This document shows, piece after piece, positions 50,135 to 59,242 of a stretch of 64,000 nt of DNA. The translations under genes were made by a program, and so were the position numbers. The DNA comes from Nitrospirota bacterium (lineage in GTDB: Bacteria; Nitrospirota; Thermodesulfovibrionia; Thermodesulfovibrionales; Dissulfurispiraceae): assembly GCA_040752355.1 (NCBI GenBank), contig JBFMHE010000007.1, forward strand, positions 87,185-151,184. Direction: 5' to 3'. Below the pieces are notes generated by a model. That model did no database searches and was not told where the DNA came from. It saw nothing but the letters and a program-made list of their open reading frames with translations. Position 1 is the first letter of the stretch, and every line of letters begins with the position of its first letter.

Positions 50135-51064
50135 ATGGCGATGGAAGATCATAAATTAAAGGTTTTTTGCACCGTAGCCGAAACAAAGAGTTTCTCCAAG
50201 ACGTCTGAGATCATTCACCTGACCCAGCCGGCGGTGAGCCTCCAGATCCAGGCGCTCGAGGAGCTCTACGAGACGAAGCTCTTCGACCGCTCGAGCAACA
50301 CCATCAACCTCACCCCTGCGGGAGAGGTGCTCTACCGGTACTCCAAGGACATCCTTTCCCTCTACGCGGAGCTCGAGAAGGAGATCGGAAAGATCACCGG
50401 CCTGATCAAGGGGAGCATCACGGTCGGCGCGAGCACCACGATCGGGAACTACGTCCTGCCGAGCGTCATCGCCGACTTCAAGAAGAATCATCCCAAGATC
50501 AAGATAAACGTCCTCATCGGCAATACGAAACGGGTGCTGGATCTCCTGAACTCGGGGGTCATCGACCTGGGGCTCGTCGAGGGAGAGACCTCGCGCCACA
50601 AGATCAAGGTCGAGACGCTGCTTACCGACGAGCTTGCGCTCATCATTCCGCCGATGCATCCCTGGGCAAAGAAAAAAGTGGTCTCTATCCTCGAGATCAC
50701 CAAAGAGCCCTTCATCATCAGGGAGGAGGGCTCGGGCACGCGGCAGATGATCGAGAAGTATCTCGCCTCCCACGGCATCAAGGTGGGCGATATGCGCATC
50801 GCCCTCGTCCTCGGCGGGACCGAGTCGATCAAGGAGGCGGTCGAGAGCGGCATGGGCATCTCTATCGTCTCGCGGTGGGCCGCGCGGAAGGAGATCAAAT
50901 ACGGCAGCTTACGCTTCGTCGTCACCAAGGAGGAAAAGATCCTCAGGGAATTCTCGCTCCTGCTGCCCAAGAACGCTGTCGTCTCCCATGCTGTCGATGA
51001 GTTCCTCTCGTATGTGAAGAGTTACCCCTACGAAGCCCTGCTCGCCGACGCCGCAAAAGTCTAA
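50135..51064 (+). CDS. LysR-family transcriptional regulator
   Basis: This 309-residue regulator has an N-terminal winged helix-turn-helix (KLKVFCTVAETKSFSKTSEI through LTQPAVSLQIQALEEL and LFDRSSNTINLTPAGEVLY) and a periplasmic-binding-like effector domain from about residue 90 (ITVGASTTIGNYVLP). It is closest in style to the CysB/CbbR/CysL branch that responds to small acids or sulfur compounds; the ligand is unknown. No divergent target gene is adjacent, because the zinc-ribbon gene upstream is co-oriented. An ATG two codons later is also possible. Confidence 0.9.
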   Translation: MAMEDHKLKVFCTVAETKSFSKTSEIIHLTQPAVSLQIQALEELYETKLFDRSSNTINLTPAGEVLYRYSKDILSLYAELEKEIGKITGLIKGSITVGASTTIGNYVLPSVIADFKKNHPKIKINVLIGNTKRVLDLLNSGVIDLGLVEGETSRHKIKVETLLTDELALIIPPMHPWAKKKVVSILEITKEPFIIREEGSGTRQMIEKYLASHGIKVGDMRIALVLGGTESIKEAVESGMGISIVSRWAARKEIKYGSLRFVVTKEEKILREFSLLLPKNAVVSHAVDEFLSYVKSYPYEALLADAAKV

Positions 51065-51089
51065 GCCGCTCATCCACCCTCTCGCACCG

Positions 51090-52739
51090 TCACGACCCTG
51101 CAGTCCCGTCACGCACCTCGAGCCAGGGGAAGAGCGGGTCCGCCGCCTCGATCCGGCCCAGCACGGACGCGTCGATCCCGTTGCCGCAGATCATCGAGAA
51201 AATCCGGTCGAAGCGCTCCCGGTGCACGGCTATCCTGCCTGCAGCATACGCTGCAGCCCTGTCCCGCTCCATGAGGAATGCCCAGTCGCTCGCCTGGGCG
51301 AGGAGCGCCTCCCGTACCGCCTGGTTGATCGCCCGGTCCATCAGCGCCGTCGTCCGCTCTTTCCCTGAGCGCGGGACGCTGCCCTCCTGCTGCCGGACTG
51401 CCGGAGCCCGCCGTGCGCGCTCGATGAGGCGCTCCACGCGCTCGGCCATCCGGTGAAGGTGCCGGTAGATCGTGCGGTTCTGCTCGCCGATCCAGACCGC
51501 GTTGTAACCGCCCTCTCCCCAGCTCGACGGCGCAGGCTCGACAGCCGGCGAATCGCCCGGCGCATTATCTCCGCCTCTTCGCCGGAACAACGCGAGGGGC
51601 GTCTCGAGGCGAAACGGCAGTGCGCGCTCGCGGGCGGTCCGCACCACGCCGTCGAGCCACTCCACGCCCTCGAACCACCAATGGCCGAAGAGCTCAGCAT
51701 CGAAGGCGGTAAAGAGCACCGGAGAAAAGGAGAACGCCCCGAGCCTGCCGAAGTCCGCAGCACGCTCGCCGACAAAGTGCGCCGCGTGCTCCGCCGCTCT
51801 CCCTATGGCAGCACACCGGTCATACGGCATCTTGTCCGCGCCGGCGCCGGTGATGCGATGGTACTTCAGACCGGTGAACGACGGGATGCCGATGCCGGTA
51901 AACGCCTCGACGAGGGGTGAAGGGAGATCGAACCCTATGTCGCGGTAGAAGTCGCGATACCAGGGGTCGCCCGGGTAGCCGCGCGAGGCGCACCAGACCT
52001 GCTGAGCGGCCCGGGTGTCCCGTGCGAAGGCAACGGCGCCGGACGGCGTGGTTACGGGCCGATAAATGCTGAAGCGCGGCCGCGGCCGTCCGTGCACGAC
52101 ACCGTGCGCTTCGAGAAAGAAGTAATCGATCCCCGCCTCTTTGAGATACGCATCGAGCCCCCTGAAGTAGCCGCACTCAGGCAGCCAGAATCCCCGGGGG
52201 CGCCTGCCGAAAGCGCGGCGGTAGCTCCCGATGCCGACAGCGATCTGCCGGCGCACTGCTCCGGGATAGTGCTCATAGGCCGGCAGGAAGGCGTGGGTTG
52301 CAGAGGTCGCGACGATCTCGATATGCCCTTCATCCTGGAGCTTTCTGAACGCCGCGACGATATCGCCGGCATACCGGTCCCGGTAAAGCCGCCGCATCTT
52401 CTTCAGCCGGGCAGCGTAAAGGAATGCCGCCGGCTCGAACGGGGTATGCCGCGTCCTCCTCTTCTCCGTCCCGGCAAGCTCAATCAGATTATCGAGGTGG
52501 CGGAGAAAGCGGATCCTGAGGAGCTCGTCATCGAGCATCTCGATCAGCGGAGGGCTCAATGAAAAAGCCAGCTGCGGACTGATGCCGTCCTCCACCTGGC
52601 GCTCGAGCATGTCGAGCAGGGGGAGGTAGGTTTCCCAGAGCGCCTCATAGAGCCAGGACTCCTCCAGCGCGTACTCGTATTCGGGATGGCGTACGTACGG
52701 CAGGTGGGCATGGAGGAGGAGCAGCAGCGAGCCCTTCAC
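51090..52739 (-). CDS. GH57-family 1,4-alpha-glucan branching enzyme
   Basis: This 549-residue GH57 protein makes alpha-1,6 branches in glycogen-like polymers. GH57 motifs appear in order: LLHAHLPYVRHPE near residue 10, ATHAFLPAYEHYP, GFWLPECGY with the nucleophile Glu, and TAFDAELFGHWWFEG with the catalytic Asp. The C-terminal helical domain holds GGYNAVWIGEQN and the repeated-helix tail of branching enzymes. The start GTG overlaps the selD stop (GTGA), so it is translated with selD although the functions look unrelated. Glycogen or glucan storage would fit with the trehalose genes in the window. Confidence 0.9.
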   Translation of the reverse strand: MKGSLLLLLHAHLPYVRHPEYEYALEESWLYEALWETYLPLLDMLERQVEDGISPQLAFSLSPPLIEMLDDELLRIRFLRHLDNLIELAGTEKRRTRHTPFEPAAFLYAARLKKMRRLYRDRYAGDIVAAFRKLQDEGHIEIVATSATHAFLPAYEHYPGAVRRQIAVGIGSYRRAFGRRPRGFWLPECGYFRGLDAYLKEAGIDYFFLEAHGVVHGRPRPRFSIYRPVTTPSGAVAFARDTRAAQQVWCASRGYPGDPWYRDFYRDIGFDLPSPLVEAFTGIGIPSFTGLKYHRITGAGADKMPYDRCAAIGRAAEHAAHFVGERAADFGRLGAFSFSPVLFTAFDAELFGHWWFEGVEWLDGVVRTARERALPFRLETPLALFRRRGGDNAPGDSPAVEPAPSSWGEGGYNAVWIGEQNRTIYRHLHRMAERVERLIERARRAPAVRQQEGSVPRSGKERTTALMDRAINQAVREALLAQASDWAFLMERDRAAAYAAGRIAVHRERFDRIFSMICGNGIDASVLGRIEAADPLFPWLEVRDGTAGS

Positions 52740-53746
52740 TGCACCACGATCATGCCGGCGCCGGGGACTACCCTGCCGATAACCGAGAAGAAGAGCGACG
52801 ATGACTCGAAGTGGCGCAGGCCCTCCTCGGGAAGGGTCAGCAGCAGGCCTCCCGATGTCTGGGGGTCGGCGAGCAGGAGCTTATCCTCTTCGGTCAGCCC
52901 GGGGGCAAAGGCTGCCTTGCCATCGACGAATTTGAGGTTGTTATAGGCGCCTTCGGGCAGCATGCCGCTGTCGATCATAGCCGCCACGCGGTCGAGGACG
53001 GGGATGCGCCGCCGTTCGAACACGAAATCGACGGAGGAGCCTTTCACCATGGCTGCCGCATGCCCGAGCAGCCCGAAGCCGGTGATATCGGTGCAGGCCG
53101 CAGCCCCGGCAGCCAGGGCAGCTGCCGCTGCGCGGTCGTTCAGCGTCAGCATCCACGCCACCGCAGGCCCGATCTCCTCGTCCGAGAGCTTGCCCCCTTT
53201 GAGGGCCGTCGTGAGAATGCCGATGCCGAGCGGCTTGGTGATGACGATGACCTGTCCCTCCCGCGCGCCCGAAACCTTCAGTATGCGCTCCCGGTCGACG
53301 ACACCGGTCACCGAGAGCCCGAACTTGATCTCCGTATCCTCGAAGGTATGGCCGCCGAGGAGCATCGCCCCGGCGCTCCTGAGCGTATGCACCGCGCCCC
53401 TGAGGATCTCCCCCAGCACCGCCGGCTCGTAATCGCAGGAAGGGAACCCCGCCACCGCCAGGGCGGACCGGGGCGTCCCTCCCATTGCATAGACGTCGCT
53501 CAGCGAATTGGCCGCGCTTATCGCCCCGAAGGTGAAGGGGTCGTTGACCACGGGCGTTATCACATCGACCGTCTCGACGACCGCGATGCCGTCGATAAGG
53601 TGAACTCCCGCGTCATCGCCGGGACCGACAATAAGGGAAGGATGCTCCACTGAATGGATATCGACGAGAAGCTCTTCGAGGTCCGCCGGACCCATCTTGC
53701 CTGCTCAACCGGCAGCCTTGACTCGCTCTGTCAGCCTATACGTCAT
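52736..53746 (-). CDS. selD: Selenide, water dikinase with an in-frame UGA (selenocysteine) codon
   Basis: SelD makes selenophosphate for selenocysteine and selenouridine synthesis. Reading from ATG 53746 gives MTYRLTERVKAAG, then UGA at 53707-53705 as residue 14, then AGKMGPADLEELL. That is the active-site loop G-(U/C)-x-x-K of SelD, so UGA is Sec and not a stop. The rest contains GPGDDAGV, TVDVITPVVNDPFTFG, SDVYAMGG, GGHTFEDTEIKFGLSVTG and TDITGFGLLGH. Full length is 336 residues. A conventional ORF would start at Met18 and lose the catalytic residue and Lys17. A SECIS-like hairpin lies 12 nt after the UGA. GH57 follows with a 4-nt overlap. Confidence 0.93.
53680..53692 (-). promoter_or_regulatory. 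SECIS-like hairpin of selD
   Basis: On the coding strand GGTCC-GGC-GGACC forms a perfect 5-bp stem with a G-containing 3-nt loop, extendable by a G-U pair. It starts 12 nt after the UGA codon, inside the coding sequence. That distance and the apical guanines resemble bacterial SECIS elements recognised by SelB. Confidence 0.65.
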
Positions 53747-53756
53747 AGTGAATCGT

Positions 53757-53785
53757 ATTATACTTCAACACCGGAGAGCAGTAAA
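53757..53785 (-). promoter_or_regulatory. Promoter of selD, very short leader
   Basis: On the minus strand TTTACT (53785-53780), a 17-bp spacer and TATAAT (53762-53757) precede the selD ATG at 53746 by 10 nt. No Shine-Dalgarno sequence is seen. Its position supports the upstream start that includes the UGA codon. Confidence 0.6.
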
Positions 53786-53809
53786 GCCGGGTGCTCCTGC
53801 CGGCAGCGG

Positions 53810-53836
53810 TATGGAACCAATTCCATAGCTATGGAA
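53810..53836. promoter_or_regulatory. Triple palindromic operator-like site (TATGGAA half-sites)
   Basis: TATGGAA at 53810-53816, its reverse complement TTCCATA at 53821-53827 and TATGGAA again at 53830-53836 form two overlapping perfect inverted repeats; 53821-53836 is a 16-bp perfect palindrome. The site lies in the 203-bp spacer between divergent selD and the histidine kinase gene, about 25 bp upstream of the selD -35 box. Confidence 0.55.
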
Positions 53837-53949
53837 CTGACTCTATACCCGTCCGCGCCGTTCCCGGCAAACCCCTTTGCAAATCAAGGCGGAACCGCTG
53901 GTACCGTTCTTGCTTCAGCCCTCTTATCCGCTCTCACCATCATTAAACT

Positions 53950-55662
53950 ATGACGATAAGCACCGAACAGCACTGCCCGGCCGTTCCCGCTGACGGGGGG
54001 GTATCCGCCAGTGTCCTGATCGCCGACGACGACAGGACAAACCTGGCCATTCTCGCCAGCCTGCTCGGCCAGCAGGGATACACCATCGACACCGCACAGA
54101 GCGGTGCAGAGACGCTCGCGAAGATCGACGCGGCGATGCCCGACGCCATCCTCCTCGATGTGCTCATGCCGGATATGGACGGGATCGAGATATGCAAGCG
54201 TCTCAAAGACAAACCCGAGACGCGCTCCATCCCCGTCATCATTCTCACCGCGTTCGGGGACAAGGAGACCAGGATACGCTGCCTCAATGCAGGGGCGAAC
54301 GATTTCCTCACCAAGCCCATCGACCACGCCGAGCTGCTCATACGGCTGAAGAACCTCCTCGAGCTGGGGACCATCGACCGCATCAAGAAAAGCAACGAAA
54401 TGCTCAAGGCCACCCTCGAGGCGATCGAGAATGCGCGGAGGGAGTGGGAGAAGACCGTCGACTGCATCGACGATATCGTTATGCTCATCGACGAAGGGAA
54501 CCGCATCGTGCGCTGCAATACAATGCTCGCGACCCTCACGGGAATATCCTGCGATATGCTGGCGGGAGAACGGTGGCAGGAGGCGCTCGAGCGGAGCGGG
54601 ATCACCGCCTCCCCGGATCATCCCGGTACGGACGAGCTGTTCCACCCGAGCGGGCGGTGGTTCTACTACAGCCTCTCTCCGGTGAAGAACCGCATGCCGT
54701 CGGACGCCTTTGCCGCGGTCGTCATCCTGCATGATATTACCGAGCGCAAGGCCCTGAGCGATCAGCTCCACCAGACCCAGCAGCTGGAGCGGGAACTGCT
54801 CGAGAAGAAGAACAGAGAGCTCGAAACAGCCTACCGCGAGCTCAAGGCCGCGCAGTCGCAGATACTGCAGCAGGAGAAGATGGCCTCCATAGGGCAGCTC
54901 GCCGCAGGGATCGCCCACGAGATCAATAACCCGACCGGCTTCATCATGAGCAACCTCAACTCCCTCGAAAAATACCGCGAACGGCTCTCGGCGTTCATCG
55001 CGGCGCAGGCGGAAGCGCTCGAGCAGCTCTCTGCCGGCGCTCCCGCGAGCGCCTCCGCGCTCCGTGCAACGATACAGGAACACCGGGAGGCCCTCAAGAT
55101 CGACCATGTACTGAGCGATGCCGAATGCCTCATAAAGGAGTCTCTCGAGGGCGCCGACCGGGTCAAGAAGATCGTCCAGGACCTCAAGAGCTTTTCACGG
55201 GTGGATGAGCAGGAGCACAAGATGGCGAGCATCAACGAGGGGCTCGAGAGCACCATCAATATCGTCTGGAACGAGCTCAAGTACAAGGCGGTCCTCGAAA
55301 AATCCTACGGCGATATCCCCCTCACCCGGTGCAACCCCGGCCAAATGAACCAGGTCTTTATGAATATCCTGGTCAATGCAGCCCACGCCCTCGAGCGGCA
55401 GGGCGCCATCCGGATAACGACCCGGCATCGGGACCGCAGCATTTATATAACCATCGCCGATTCGGGCTGCGGCATCGCCCCGGAGCACCTCCATCGGATC
55501 TTCGAGCCCTTCTTCACCACGAAGGAGGTCGGGAAAGGGACCGGCCTCGGGCTCAGCATCGCCTACGATATCGTGAAGAAGCACAACGGCGACATCCGGG
55601 TCGAGAGCACGGTGGGTACGGGGACGGTCTTTACCATCAGGATCCCCGTTATCGACGGATAG
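53950..55662 (+). CDS. Hybrid sensor: receiver-PAS-histidine kinase
   Basis: This 570-residue soluble protein has an N-terminal receiver domain ([17 protein letters not shown], phospho-Asp in [14 protein letters not shown], Lys in FLTKPI), a PAS-like domain (about 160-260), and a coiled coil. The histidine kinase core follows, with the phospho-acceptor in [17 protein letters not shown] and the ATP-binding boxes [19 protein letters not shown] and [13 protein letters not shown]. It has no transmembrane segment. A receiver placed before the kinase suggests input from another kinase. Two response-regulator genes follow with a 1-nt spacing and an overlap, so the three form a phosphorelay unit. Confidence 0.92.
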   Translation: MTISTEQHCPAVPADGGVSASVLIADDDRTNLAILASLLGQQGYTIDTAQSGAETLAKIDAAMPDAILLDVLMPDMDGIEICKRLKDKPETRSIPVIILTAFGDKETRIRCLNAGANDFLTKPIDHAELLIRLKNLLELGTIDRIKKSNEMLKATLEAIENARREWEKTVDCIDDIVMLIDEGNRIVRCNTMLATLTGISCDMLAGERWQEALERSGITASPDHPGTDELFHPSGRWFYYSLSPVKNRMPSDAFAAVVILHDITERKALSDQLHQTQQLERELLEKKNRELETAYRELKAAQSQILQQEKMASIGQLAAGIAHEINNPTGFIMSNLNSLEKYRERLSAFIAAQAEALEQLSAGAPASASALRATIQEHREALKIDHVLSDAECLIKESLEGADRVKKIVQDLKSFSRVDEQEHKMASINEGLESTINIVWNELKYKAVLEKSYGDIPLTRCNPGQMNQVFMNILVNAAHALERQGAIRITTRHRDRSIYITIADSGCGIAPEHLHRIFEPFFTTKEVGKGTGLGLSIAYDIVKKHNGDIRVESTVGTGTVFTIRIPVIDG

Positions 55663-55663
55663 C

Positions 55664-56614
55664 ATGAGCCGGAAAACGAAGATACTCTGCGTCGATGATG
55701 AACAGAATGTCCTCAATGCATTGAGGAGGCTCTTTCTCGACAGCGATATGGAGGTCCTCACCGCGACCTCCGGCCGGGAGGGGCTCGGCATCCTCGAGCA
55801 GGAGGCCGTGCAGCTCGTCATCTCCGACTACCGGATGCCCGGCATGAACGGCGTGGAGTTTCTCAGGGAAGTACGGCAGCGATGGCCCTATATCGTCAGG
55901 ATCGTACTCTCGGGCTATGCCGACACGGCGTCGATCATCTCCGCCGTAAACGAAGGCCAGATATACAAGTTCATCCCCAAACCCTGGAACGACGACGAGC
56001 TCGCGATGATCGTGTCCCATGCGCTGGAGCGCTATGCGCTCCACCGGAAGAACTTCGAGCTCACGGTCGAGCTCGAAAAGAAGAACCACGAGCTGCTGCA
56101 GCTGAACCACGAGCTCGAGAAGCTCCTCGAGGAAAAGTCCGCCCATCTCGAGTTCAGGAGCAGGGCATTGGCGCTGCAGCAGAACATCCTCGAATCCATA
56201 CCGGTCGGCATCGTCGGCATCGATGCAGGCAACGTGGCGGCGCTGTGCAACGCGTTATGGCTCGCCTTTACCGGAACCGGCTGGGGGCTTCTGGGCCAGG
56301 ATATCACCCAGGGGCTCTCCGGTGAGCTGCAGCGCTTTGTCGATGAAACGAGGGCGGCCGGCGCTGCAGTACGGAAGACCGCGCTCCGCGGGGTGGAGGG
56401 CACACTTTCAGGGATGCTTATGGACAACGGAGATGGCCAAAAAGGAGTGATCGTCGTTTTTATTCCCGACAACGCAGCTGCGGTCATCGGCAAAGGAGGG
56501 ACCGCCGTCCTCTCCCGGGCCCGGCAGTCCGCGCCGGCGCCGCAGCTGCGCTGCCGAAATTCCACCGAAGGAGGAGCATGCCATGACTCAGGACAAGATA
56601 CTTATCATCGATGA
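55664..56614 (+). CDS. RpfG-like receiver protein with PAS-like tail
   Basis: This 316-residue protein begins with a receiver domain of the RpfG type (ILCVDDEQNVLNALRRLF, Asp in LVISDYRMPGMNG, and GQIYKFIPKPWNDDEL). A long coiled coil (about 128-170) and a degenerate PAS-like domain (ILESIPVGIVGIDAGN) follow. The HD-GYP output of true RpfG is absent. The C-terminal 30 residues are low-complexity, and their coding overlaps the start of the next gene by 32 nt. It probably acts through protein contacts in the phosphorelay with the preceding kinase. Confidence 0.85.
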   Translation: MSRKTKILCVDDEQNVLNALRRLFLDSDMEVLTATSGREGLGILEQEAVQLVISDYRMPGMNGVEFLREVRQRWPYIVRIVLSGYADTASIISAVNEGQIYKFIPKPWNDDELAMIVSHALERYALHRKNFELTVELEKKNHELLQLNHELEKLLEEKSAHLEFRSRALALQQNILESIPVGIVGIDAGNVAALCNALWLAFTGTGWGLLGQDITQGLSGELQRFVDETRAAGAAVRKTALRGVEGTLSGMLMDNGDGQKGVIVVFIPDNAAAVIGKGGTAVLSRARQSAPAPQLRCRNSTEGGACHDSGQDTYHR

Positions 56615-57197
56615 TGAGCCCCCGGTGCTGGCATCCTTGCGGAGGGCTCTTTCCGAAGAGCCGTACCGGGTGCTCACCGCGGAGAGCGCGGCTGCGGGGC
56701 TGGAGCTGCTCCGGCAGCATACGGCGAAAGTGGTCATATCCGACGAGCGGATGCCGGGCATGTCCGGCTCCGAGCTCCTGACAGCGGTGAGGAACCAGTT
56801 TCCCTACACCGTGCGGATCATCCTCACCGGCCACGCCGATGCCGGCGCGGCGATGAGAGCCATCAACCAGGGAGAGATATACCGGTTCATCACCAAGCCC
56901 TGGAACGACCTCGAGCTCAAGCTGCTCATCCGTTCGGCGATCGAAAAGTATAACCTGGAGGAGGCGAACCGGGGGCTGATCATCAAGAATTACAACACCC
57001 TCTCCCAGATCCTCCGGGTAATCGATCCCGAGACCGAGTATGTCTGCCAGTGCTCCCGGTGCCAGAAGACGATCGATATGAAGTTCCACTTCTGTCCCTT
57101 CTGCGGCGCGCACCGCCGCGACCTCTGCCGCTCCTGCAGCATGCCGGTCGAGGCTGCCTGGATGGTCTGCCCCTTCTGCGGGGCAGCGCAGCAATGA
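56583..57197 (+). CDS. Receiver protein ending in a double zinc ribbon
   Basis: This 204-residue protein has an RpfG-type receiver domain (ILIIDDEPPVLASLRRAL, Asp in VVISDERMPGMSG, GEIYRFITKPWNDLEL), a short helix, and a C-terminal double zinc ribbon with CQCSRC, CPFCG, CRSC and CPFCG pairs (about residues 155-202). No known DNA-binding or enzymatic output is present. The zinc ribbon could bind nucleic acid or protein. The start lies within the 3' end of the preceding receiver gene, after GGAGGAGCATGCC, so it is translationally linked to it. Confidence 0.88.
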   Translation: MTQDKILIIDDEPPVLASLRRALSEEPYRVLTAESAAAGLELLRQHTAKVVISDERMPGMSGSELLTAVRNQFPYTVRIILTGHADAGAAMRAINQGEIYRFITKPWNDLELKLLIRSAIEKYNLEEANRGLIIKNYNTLSQILRVIDPETEYVCQCSRCQKTIDMKFHFCPFCGAHRRDLCRSCSMPVEAAWMVCPFCGAAQQ

Positions 57198-57218
57198 GGA
57201 AAGGCTGCTGTTGACATG

Positions 57219-57247
57219 TTGACATTTTTTTTTGCTTTTAGTATCAT
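57219..57247 (+). promoter_or_regulatory. Promoter of rho with long leader
   Basis: TTGACA (57219-57224), a 17-bp spacer and TATCAT (57242-57247) form a strong promoter; a second TTGACA at 57211 precedes it by 8 bp. The resulting leader of about 235 nt up to the rho ATG contains no ORF of size. It includes an inverted repeat AATTCCT/AGGAATT (57270-57276 and 57305-57311). It looks like a regulated leader, as known for rho in other bacteria, where Rho attenuates its own transcription. No known riboswitch was recognised. Confidence 0.6.
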
Positions 57248-57488
57248 AAACGAGGATTTCGCCCCTTAGAATTCCTATCTTGCGACAAAAAACTACAACA
57301 ATCCAGGAATTTGCCAGGGAACTAGCCAAGCAGTACAAGACGGGGTCCTTAGCTGTTCCGCAGTGCTCCTCCCCCAAAGAGGGATAATCCTAAATAAATG
57401 CACATAAAGGCGCAACTCAGGTAAAACTCAAAAGCAACCCACGGGCCCGCAACGATACGTGCAGCTCGTTACAAGGTGAGCGTTTATC

Positions 57489-58778
<1,290 letters not shown>

Positions 58779-58845
58779 GACAGCGTGTCGTCCGCTGCCG
58801 GCGGCAGACGGGCAGCCGGATGCGATGCGTGGTACGCTATGAGCG

Positions 58846-59238
58846 ATGGCCTATAATCGAGAGACCGACGATCACTGTTTTGTCTGCGGCACGGCGAACC
58901 CCTGCGGTCTGCAGCTCCGCTTCAAAGCCGATGGCGGCAAGGTCGCCGCGTCCTTCACCTCTTCCGCCGCGCACCAGGGGTACAAGGGCCTCGTGCACGG
59001 CGGCATACTCGCCTCGATCCTGGACGAGGCGATGATACAGGCGGCCCTCCTTCGCGGCCTCTCCCCGGTTACCGCCGAGCTCTCCGTACGCTTCACCAGC
59101 CCGCTGCGGGTCGGTGAGCGCGCCCGTGTCGAGGCCGAGATCGTCACCGGCGGCACGAGACTGCTCAAGGCCGCTGCGCGGCTCTTCGGAGCGGACGGCG
59201 GCGCCATTGCCGAGGCGCAGGCCAAATTGATAGTATAG
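58846..59238 (+). CDS. PaaI-type hotdog thioesterase
   Basis: This 130-residue single hotdog-fold protein starts with a Cys-rich segment (DDHCFVCGTANPCGLQL). It contains the PaaI-family motif HGGILASILDEAM, with the catalytic His-Gly and Asp/Glu region, and a C-terminal strand ELSVRFTSPLRVGE. It likely hydrolyses an acyl-CoA in the cytoplasm. The N-terminal HxCFxCG is common in this subgroup. It sits between rho and a sensor kinase gene, 4 nt before the latter, so it may be cotranscribed with the two-component system. Confidence 0.85.
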   Translation: MAYNRETDDHCFVCGTANPCGLQLRFKADGGKVAASFTSSAAHQGYKGLVHGGILASILDEAMIQAALLRGLSPVTAELSVRFTSPLRVGERARVEAEIVTGGTRLLKAAARLFGADGGAIAEAQAKLIV

Positions 59239-59242
59239 AGTA

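Noticed and set aside
53654..53953. A 99-codon plus-strand frame over the selD start
   Set aside because: It overlaps the Sec-containing N-terminus and promoter of selD, has no ribosome-binding site and shows no domain.
57398..57470. c-di-GMP (GEMM) riboswitch in the rho leader
   Set aside because: GCGCAA and AGCAACC pieces recall the motif, but the conserved stems and the GAAA-type loop do not fit.
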